Source: JACCQS01 sp050999295
Lineage (GTDB): Bacteria > Actinomycetota > Actinomycetes > Mycobacteriales > Geodermatophilaceae
Assembly (NCBI GenBank): GCA_050999295.1
Contig: JBPCPI010000105.1
Location: forward strand, 1 to 11,344
Direction: 5' to 3'
DNA: 11,344 nucleotides
The number at the start of each line of letters is the position of its first letter. The first letter of the stretch is position 1. Shown one piece after another: positions 8,024-11,344 of the stretch. Under the pieces are notes generated by a model. It saw only the letters and a program-made list of their open reading frames with translations, ran no database searches and was not told the DNA's origin. A program made the position numbers and the translations under genes.

Positions 8024-8106
8024 TGCCGGGTGTGGGATTCGAACCCACACGCCCTTTCGGACAGTGCCTTTTGAGGGCACCATGTCTTCCATTCCATCAA
8101 CCCGGC
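8024..8106 (-). tRNA. tRNA-Leu (anticodon CAA)
   Basis: An 83-nt class II tRNA that decodes UUG. The acceptor GCCGGGT (5') pairs fully with ACCCGGC (3'), followed by discriminator A. D-arm: ATG/CAT around GAATGGAAGA, with the conserved GG. Anticodon arm: GTGCC-CTCAAAA-GGCAC, anticodon CAA. The long variable arm TGTCCGAAAGGGCGT has a GTCC/GGGC stem, as leucine tRNAs require. T-arm: GTGGG-TTCGAAT-CCCAC. CCA is not encoded (CGC follows A), as is usual in actinobacteria, so it would be added by the nucleotidyltransferase. Every stem is intact. Confidence 0.96.
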
Positions 8107-8115
8107 GTGATCGTG

Positions 8116-8121
8116 ACTGTA
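8116..8121 (-). promoter_or_regulatory. -10 element of tRNA-Leu
   Basis: On the minus strand TACAGT (TAnnnT) ends 9 nt before the mature tRNA 5' end, which would give only a very short 5' leader. No clear -35 was found at the 17-nt spacing. Confidence 0.45.
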
Positions 8122-8150
8122 TCGCCTAATCCTGACGCCAGCCGAAGGTT

Positions 8151-8170
8151 GCCGGCCCGTCGGGGCCGGC
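8151..8170. other. Perfect 8-bp hairpin in the tRNA-Leu/pdtaR divergent region
   Basis: GCCGGCCC (8151-8158), loop GTCG, GGGCCGGC (8163-8170). It lies between the two divergent promoters, about 30 bp upstream of the tRNA-Leu -10 and about 38 bp upstream of the pdtaR -10, and has no U-tract on either strand. It could be a protein-binding palindrome or a DNA/RNA hairpin; its function is unknown. Confidence 0.5.
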
Positions 8171-8207
8171 TATAGAAACGGGGAGGCCGCTTGGGCCCGA
8201 CTGGCAT

Positions 8208-8213
8208 TAGTCT
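8208..8213 (+). promoter_or_regulatory. -10 element of pdtaR, leaderless start
   Basis: TAGTCT (TAnnnT) is followed by 6 nt (CCCAGC) and the GTG at 8220. There is no Shine-Dalgarno before the GTG. The spacing implies that the mRNA begins at the start codon. No good -35 was found at 17 nt. Confidence 0.5.
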
Positions 8214-8219
8214 CCCAGC

Positions 8220-8831
8220 GTGAGCCCTTCTGAATGGACCGACGTGGTGCTCGCGACCGGCCGCCGCGTCCTCATCGCCGAGGACGAAGCGCTGATTCGA
8301 CTCGACCTCAAGGAGATGCTCGAGGAGGAGGGCTACCAGGTGGTTGGCGAGGCCGGGGACGGAGCTCAAGCCGTCGCCCTGGCCGCTGAGTTGCGTCCCG
8401 ACCTGGTCATCCTCGACGTGCAGATGCCGGTGCTGGATGGCCTCGCCGCCGCCGAGGAGATCTCCGCCGAGCGGATCGCCCCGGTGATCATCCTCACCGC
8501 CTTCAATCAGCGCGACCTCGTAGAACGGGCGAGGGTGGCCGGCTCGATGGCTTATCTCGTCAAGCCCTTCCAGAAGCATGATCTCGTGCCGGCCATCGAG
8601 ATGGCAGTCTCGCGGTATACCGAGCTCGTGGCACTGGAGACCGAGGTCAGCGATCTCACCGAGCGGTTGGAGGCACGCAAGGCCATCGACCGGGCCAAGG
8701 GCCAACTCATGGCGCAACGCTCGTGCAGCGAGCCCGAAGCCTTCCGCTGGATCCAGCGAGCCGCCATGGATCGTCGTCAATCAATGCGTTCCATCGCGGA
8801 GGCGATCCTGGCCGGGGACGGGGACAGCTGA
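8220..8831 (+). CDS. pdtaR: ANTAR-domain response regulator, PdtaR type
   Basis: A 203-aa cytoplasmic two-component regulator with an RNA-binding output domain. The receiver domain (about 15-128) has acidic residues E21, D22 and E23, phosphoacceptor D66 in LVILDVQMP, T93 in IILTAFNQ and K115 in AYLVKPFQKHD. A coiled-coil-like helix (about 133-155, ELVALETEVSDLTERLEAR) leads into the ANTAR domain (about 155-197, KAIDRAKGQLMAQ then EPEAFRWIQRAAMD). This matches the mycobacterial PdtaR (Rv1626) layout; its usual partner is the histidine kinase PdtaS, which is not in this window. ANTAR proteins act by binding dual hairpins in transcripts and preventing termination. The GTG at 8220 is chosen for the TAnnnT box just upstream; a later start would cut into the receiver domain. 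The gene is divergent from tRNA-Leu and followed 213 nt later by the binding lipoprotein gene. Confidence 0.95.
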   Translation: MSPSEWTDVVLATGRRVLIAEDEALIRLDLKEMLEEEGYQVVGEAGDGAQAVALAAELRPDLVILDVQMPVLDGLAAAEEISAERIAPVIILTAFNQRDLVERARVAGSMAYLVKPFQKHDLVPAIEMAVSRYTELVALETEVSDLTERLEARKAIDRAKGQLMAQRSCSEPEAFRWIQRAAMDRRQSMRSIAEAILAGDGDS

Positions 8832-8896
8832 GGCCGCTCCCAGCTTTCCGGCGGCTCCTCGACGTTCCGGGCGGCGCCGCTCGACTGCACCGCTTC

Positions 8897-8929
8897 GGTT
8901 ACGGCTCGGTCACGGGTCTGTCACGGGGT
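8897..8929 (+). promoter_or_regulatory. Three GTNAC direct repeats, 11-bp period
   Basis: Units GGTTACGGCTC (8897-8907), GGTCACGGGTC (8908-8918) and TGTCACGGGGT (8919-8929) give GTNAC-n6-GTNAC-n6-GTNAC (GTTAC 8898, GTCAC 8909, GTCAC 8920). Sites with one element per helical turn are typical of OmpR/PhoB-family regulators in actinobacteria (GlnR, PhoP, MtrA). The array ends about 10 bp before the -35 of the binding-protein promoter, a position suited to an activator. Which regulator binds cannot be decided from sequence. Confidence 0.5.
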
Positions 8930-8939
8930 CGCCCCGGGC

Positions 8940-8969
8940 GTGACTAGGTCTTGCCCGACCGACTACGGT
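8940..8969 (+). promoter_or_regulatory. Promoter of the binding-protein gene
   Basis: -35 GTGACT (8940-8945), 18-nt spacer, -10 TACGGT (8964-8969), which would place the transcript start near 8976 and leave about 69 nt of 5' leader. Immediately upstream CGGGG-TCG-CCCCG (8924-8936) forms a small hairpin that overlaps the last GTNAC unit. Confidence 0.45.
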
Positions 8970-9031
8970 GACGCGGTGCCGTCCTTCGGGCGGATATAGA
9001 CGATGCCCGTGCTACGGGCCTGCATGAACAC

Positions 9032-9036
9032 AGGAG
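9032..9036 (+). promoter_or_regulatory. Ribosome binding site deciding the start at 9045
   Basis: AGGAG lies 8 nt before the ATG at 9045. The in-frame ATGs at 9003 and 9024 have no such site, and using them would put extra residues ahead of a normal lipoprotein signal peptide. Confidence 0.7.
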
Positions 9037-9044
9037 TAGACCGG

Positions 9045-10385
9045 ATGGTCAACGGCAAGCTCGGGCGGATCGCCGTCGTATCGACAACCCTGCTGCTCGC
9101 CGCCACCGCGTGTGGCGGCGGCGATGAGGGGGGCGGTGGCGGCGGCGGAGCCACGGATGAGGCCAAGCAGGTCAACGTCTATGGATCGGACGGCAACATG
9201 GGTAACGCGCTGGGTGAGAAATTCACCGAGCCGGGCTCACTGGCCAACATGCGTGGCACCACGCCGTTGACCGAGCTCTCTCCTGACTTCACCGACCGGC
9301 TGCTGGCGGTGGATCCAGCACTGGTCGACTTCAACTACGCCGCGGAGACTTATGACGCGGTCGTGCTGGCGGCGCTGGCCGCGGAGACCGCGCGGACCAA
9401 TGACGCGACGACCTTCGGGCCGTTCGTGAACGGGATCACCGCCAACGGCGAGAAGTGCACCGACTACGCCACCTGCCTGGCGATCGTGGCGGCCGGCGGG
9501 GATGTCGACTTCGACGGGCTGTCCGGCCCGTTGGCCTTCACCGACCCGGGTGAACCGGCCGCGGCCTCCTTCGGCATCCTGGCCTTCGGCGAGGACAACC
9601 TGATCGATGCTGAGCTGACCGAGTACGTCCTGGGTGGCGACGAGGCCAATGCCAGCACCATCGAGCCGCCGGCCCCGCCGGACTACGCGACCGCTCCCAC
9701 CGGTGGTCCGTTGGTCGTGGGCACGTTGCTGCCGCTGACCGGGAGCCTGGCCTTCCTCGGCCCGCCAGAGGTAGCCGCGGCCAAGCTCGTGATCGAAGAC
9801 ATCAACGCCGCGGGTGGTGTGCTGGGTCAGCCGGTCACGCTGATCGAGACCGACTCCGGTGACACCTCGACCGACACCGCCAACACCTCGGTCGACCGGC
9901 TGATCCAGAGCGGTGTGAATGTGATCGTGGGTGCGGCCTCCTCCGGTGTCACCAAGACCGTGATCGACAAGATCACCGGCGCCGGGATCATGCAGATCTC
10001 ACCGGCCAACACCTCCGACGAGTTCACCACCTACAACGACAACAACCTGTACTTCCGGACCGCACCACCGGACCTGCTGCAGGCACGTGCGCTGGCCGAC
10101 ATCATCCTCGATGACGGAAACACCAGTGTGTCGATCATCGCCCTGAACGACCCGTACGGGACGGGCCTGGCAGACAACCTGCGGGAGAACCTGATCGGCA
10201 GCGGTTTGGCCGAGGACCAGGTCCCTGAGCCGATCATCTACGACCCGGCGGCCACGTCGTACCGGACCGAGGTCGGCCAGATGGCCGACGTCAACGCGGA
10301 CGCGATCGTGGTTATCGGCTTCGATGAATCATCCAAGATCATCGAAGAGATGAACGCCCAGGGAATCGGCCCAGCGGCCGCGTAA
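9045..10385 (+). CDS. Branched-chain amino-acid-type ABC substrate-binding lipoprotein, apparently circularly permuted
   Basis: A 446-aa exported lipoprotein of the LivJ/LivK (Peripla_BP_6) family. The signal peptide MVNGKLGR plus hydrophobic stretch 9-22 ends in lipobox ATAC with lipidated C23, followed by a Gly-rich linker (24-36). The order of the mature domains is abnormal. Residues 41-198 (start KQVNVYGSDGNMG, then YAAETYDAVVLAAL, then GPLAFTDPGEP and FGILAFGED) resemble the family's C-terminal part. Residues 221-446 (start GPLVVGTLLPLTGSLAFLG, then INAAGGVLGQPV, then PANTSDEFTTY, ALNDPYGTGLA, AIVVIGFDESS) are the family's N-terminal part. A Pro-rich linker (199-220) joins old C- to old N-terminus. 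The protein stops after EEMNAQGIGPAAA, just where the C-terminal part would normally follow. Total content is about one full binding protein, neither duplicated nor truncated. C138 and C144 could form a disulfide. No livHMGF genes follow. An assembly error must be excluded. Confidence 0.85.
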   Translation: MVNGKLGRIAVVSTTLLLAATACGGGDEGGGGGGGATDEAKQVNVYGSDGNMGNALGEKFTEPGSLANMRGTTPLTELSPDFTDRLLAVDPALVDFNYAAETYDAVVLAALAAETARTNDATTFGPFVNGITANGEKCTDYATCLAIVAAGGDVDFDGLSGPLAFTDPGEPAAASFGILAFGEDNLIDAELTEYVLGGDEANASTIEPPAPPDYATAPTGGPLVVGTLLPLTGSLAFLGPPEVAAAKLVIEDINAAGGVLGQPVTLIETDSGDTSTDTANTSVDRLIQSGVNVIVGAASSGVTKTVIDKITGAGIMQISPANTSDEFTTYNDNNLYFRTAPPDLLQARALADIILDDGNTSVSIIALNDPYGTGLADNLRENLIGSGLAEDQVPEPIIYDPAATSYRTEVGQMADVNADAIVVIGFDESSKIIEEMNAQGIGPAAA

Positions 10386-10418
10386 CCGACGAAGACCCAC
10401 TCCGCAGCGGCGGTGGGC

Positions 10419-10441
10419 GGCCACCAAACTCCGCGGTGGCC
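10419..10441 (+). other. Stem-loop after the binding-protein gene
   Basis: GGCCACC (10419-10425), 9-nt loop, GGTGGCC (10435-10441): a perfect 7-bp inverted repeat 33 nt after the stop codon. No U-tract. It probably acts with the next hairpin as a 3'-end structure. Confidence 0.45.
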
Positions 10442-10444
10442 CCG

Positions 10445-10486
10445 AGGCCCGATGACGAGACCGCTGACCGCTCGTCGGGGGCCTTT
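10445..10486 (+). terminator. Probable intrinsic terminator
   Basis: AGGCCC (10445-10450) pairs with GGGCCT (10479-10484) and GACGAG (10454-10459) pairs with CTCGTC (10471-10476), separated by a small internal loop (GAT/GG). The apical loop is 11 nt and TTT ends the structure (10484-10486). It separates the binding-protein gene from the MFS gene, so the two are likely separate transcription units. Confidence 0.55.
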
Positions 10487-10569
10487 GGACGCAGTTCCCG
10501 GGCGCATCCCGTGTGCGCGATCAACCACTTTGCATACTGCATGGGTCCGAAGCTCCACCAACCGTCCCT

Positions 10570-10574
10570 GGAGG
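10570..10574 (+). promoter_or_regulatory. Ribosome binding site of the MFS gene
   Basis: GGAGG is followed by 4 nt and the GTG at 10579. The spacing is slightly short, but this is the only good site in the region, and it fixes the start, since no in-frame ATG lies upstream. The leader (10487-10578) also has a CATACT (10533-10538) that could serve as a weak -10. Confidence 0.6.
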
Positions 10575-10578
10575 CCTC

Positions 10579-11344
10579 GTGGCTGTCCTGGCGTTTCTCG
10601 ACCGTGAGCACACAGTTGCCGGTCCTGGCTTCAGTCGCTGGCTCATCCCGCCGGCGGCGCTGGCCGTACACCTGTGCATCGGGCAGGCGTACGCGACCAG
10701 CGTCTACAAGAACGCCCTGGGCGCGCACTTCGACACGTCTTTGACCGCGATCGGGATCATCTTCTCGATCGCGATCGTGATGCTCGGTGTCTCGGCGGCT
10801 GTCCTCGGCACCTGGGTGGACCGGGTCGGACCGCGCAAGGCCATGTTCACCGCCGTCTGCTTCTGGGCCTCCGGTTTCCTGGTCGGTGCCCCGGGGATCG
10901 GCACGAACCAGCTGTGGCTGGTCTATCTCGGGTATGGCTTCATCGGCGGCATCGGGCTGGGCATCGGCTATATCTCGCCGGTCTCGACCCTGATCAAGTG
11001 GTTCCCGGACCGGCCGGGACTGGCCACCGGGATGGCCATCATGGGCTTCGGCGGCGGCGCGCTGATCGCCTCCCCGCTGTCCAGCCAGTTGCTTGCCCGC
11101 TACGACAGCGGATTCGATCCGACCGACCCCACGACGGTGGCCTCCGGCGATGCGGTGATGAAGCTGTTCATCACCCTTGCCGTCGTCTACTTCCTGGTCA
11201 TGATGCTGGGCGTCTTCAACGTCCGGTTTCCGGCGCCCGGCTGGAAACCGCCGTGCTTCGACCCAGCTAAACTCACCGCCAAGCCGATGATCACAGCCGG
11301 CAACGTCTCGGCCAACAACGCCGTCAAGACCCCGCAGTTCTGGT
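10579..11344 (+). CDS. MFS transporter, oxalate/formate antiporter (OFA) family, 3'-truncated
   Basis: Inner-membrane carrier of the major facilitator superfamily. 255 codons are visible and open to the window end; family members are about 430-480 aa. Hydrophobic segments: about 21-41, 54-78, 87-104, 112-134, 148-170 and 195-214, i.e. the first six helices of twelve. The MFS loop 2-3 motif is GTWVDRVGPRK (77-87). IKWFPDRPGLATGMAIMGFGGGA (from 139) and the central cytoplasmic loop ending VSANNAVKTPQFW are characteristic of the OFA group. The substrate cannot be assigned: in OxlT the key basic residues lie in the later helices, which are missing here, and OFA relatives carry various monocarboxylates. 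The GTG start has GGAGG 4 nt upstream. It stands where a LivHMGF permease might be expected after a Liv-type binding protein, but an intervening terminator argues against a shared operon. Confidence 0.88.
   Translation, partial: MAVLAFLDREHTVAGPGFSRWLIPPAALAVHLCIGQAYATSVYKNALGAHFDTSLTAIGIIFSIAIVMLGVSAAVLGTWVDRVGPRKAMFTAVCFWASGFLVGAPGIGTNQLWLVYLGYGFIGGIGLGIGYISPVSTLIKWFPDRPGLATGMAIMGFGGGALIASPLSSQLLARYDSGFDPTDPTTVASGDAVMKLFITLAVVYFLVMMLGVFNVRFPAPGWKPPCFDPAKLTAKPMITAGNVSANNAVKTPQFW

Noticed and set aside
8871..8880. GCGGCGCCGC palindrome after pdtaR, as a terminator
   Set aside because: It has no loop and no U-tract; such short palindromes are expected by chance at this GC content.
9003..9044. 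Starts at 9003 or 9024 for the binding lipoprotein
   Set aside because: They lack a ribosome binding site and would place extra residues before a standard lipoprotein signal peptide; AGGAG supports 9045.
10374..10381. NotI site GCGGCCGC at the end of the binding-protein gene, as a cloning scar
   Set aside because: Such 8-mers arise often in GC-rich DNA, it is in frame as Ala codons, and no vector or tag sequence flanks it. It is mentioned only as part of the seam comparison.
1..11344. CRISPR array, insertion sequence, phage or toxin-antitoxin system
   Set aside because: No regularly spaced repeats, transposase, integrase, terminal inverted repeats or toxin-like small gene pairs could be found on either strand.

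Overview
This is a GC-rich window with strong G/C third-position codon bias. Gene content and order (gltB-gltD-pyk-tesB, then tRNA-Leu, a PdtaR-type ANTAR response regulator and a branched-chain amino-acid binding lipoprotein) point to an actinobacterium (Actinomycetota). I cannot name the genus. Several starts look leaderless: a TAnnnT -10 hexamer sits 6-7 nt before the start codon with no Shine-Dalgarno. This is common in actinobacteria.

Layout. Positions 1-3856 hold the end of gltB and all of gltD, the two NADPH-glutamate synthase subunits; the genes overlap by 8 nt. A new promoter at about 3908 starts pyk (pyruvate kinase), which is translationally coupled by a 1-nt stop/start overlap to tesB (acyl-CoA thioesterase II). 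A PLP-dependent aromatic-amino-acid decarboxylase gene runs in the opposite direction (6286-7749) and meets tesB tail to tail with a 2-nt gap. Upstream of the decarboxylase, on the same minus strand, lie a degenerate tRNA-like stretch and a clear class II tRNA-Leu(CAA). The divergent pdtaR follows on the plus strand. Next comes a lipoprotein of the Leu/Ile/Val-binding family, a stem-loop/terminator region, and the 5' part of an oxalate/formate-type (OFA) MFS transporter cut by the window end.

How the genes relate. gltBD (ammonia assimilation), pyk (glycolysis) and tesB (acyl-CoA turnover) are core metabolism. PdtaR is a cytoplasmic response regulator with an RNA-binding ANTAR output domain. 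The binding lipoprotein would normally feed a LivHMGF permease, but no permease genes follow it here.

Main discovery candidate: the binding protein at 9045-10385 appears circularly permuted. After the lipoprotein signal and a glycine linker, the protein carries the family's C-terminal portion first (residues about 41-198), then a Pro-rich linker, then the family's N-terminal portion (about 221-446), and it stops exactly where the C-terminal portion would normally begin. The seams share GGCC in the same codon phase, and the moved block is flanked by an imperfect 11-bp direct repeat. Upstream of this gene are three GTNAC elements at an exact 11-bp period, resembling OmpR-family (GlnR/PhoP/MtrA-type) sites. 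No insertion sequence, CRISPR array, prophage or origin was seen.
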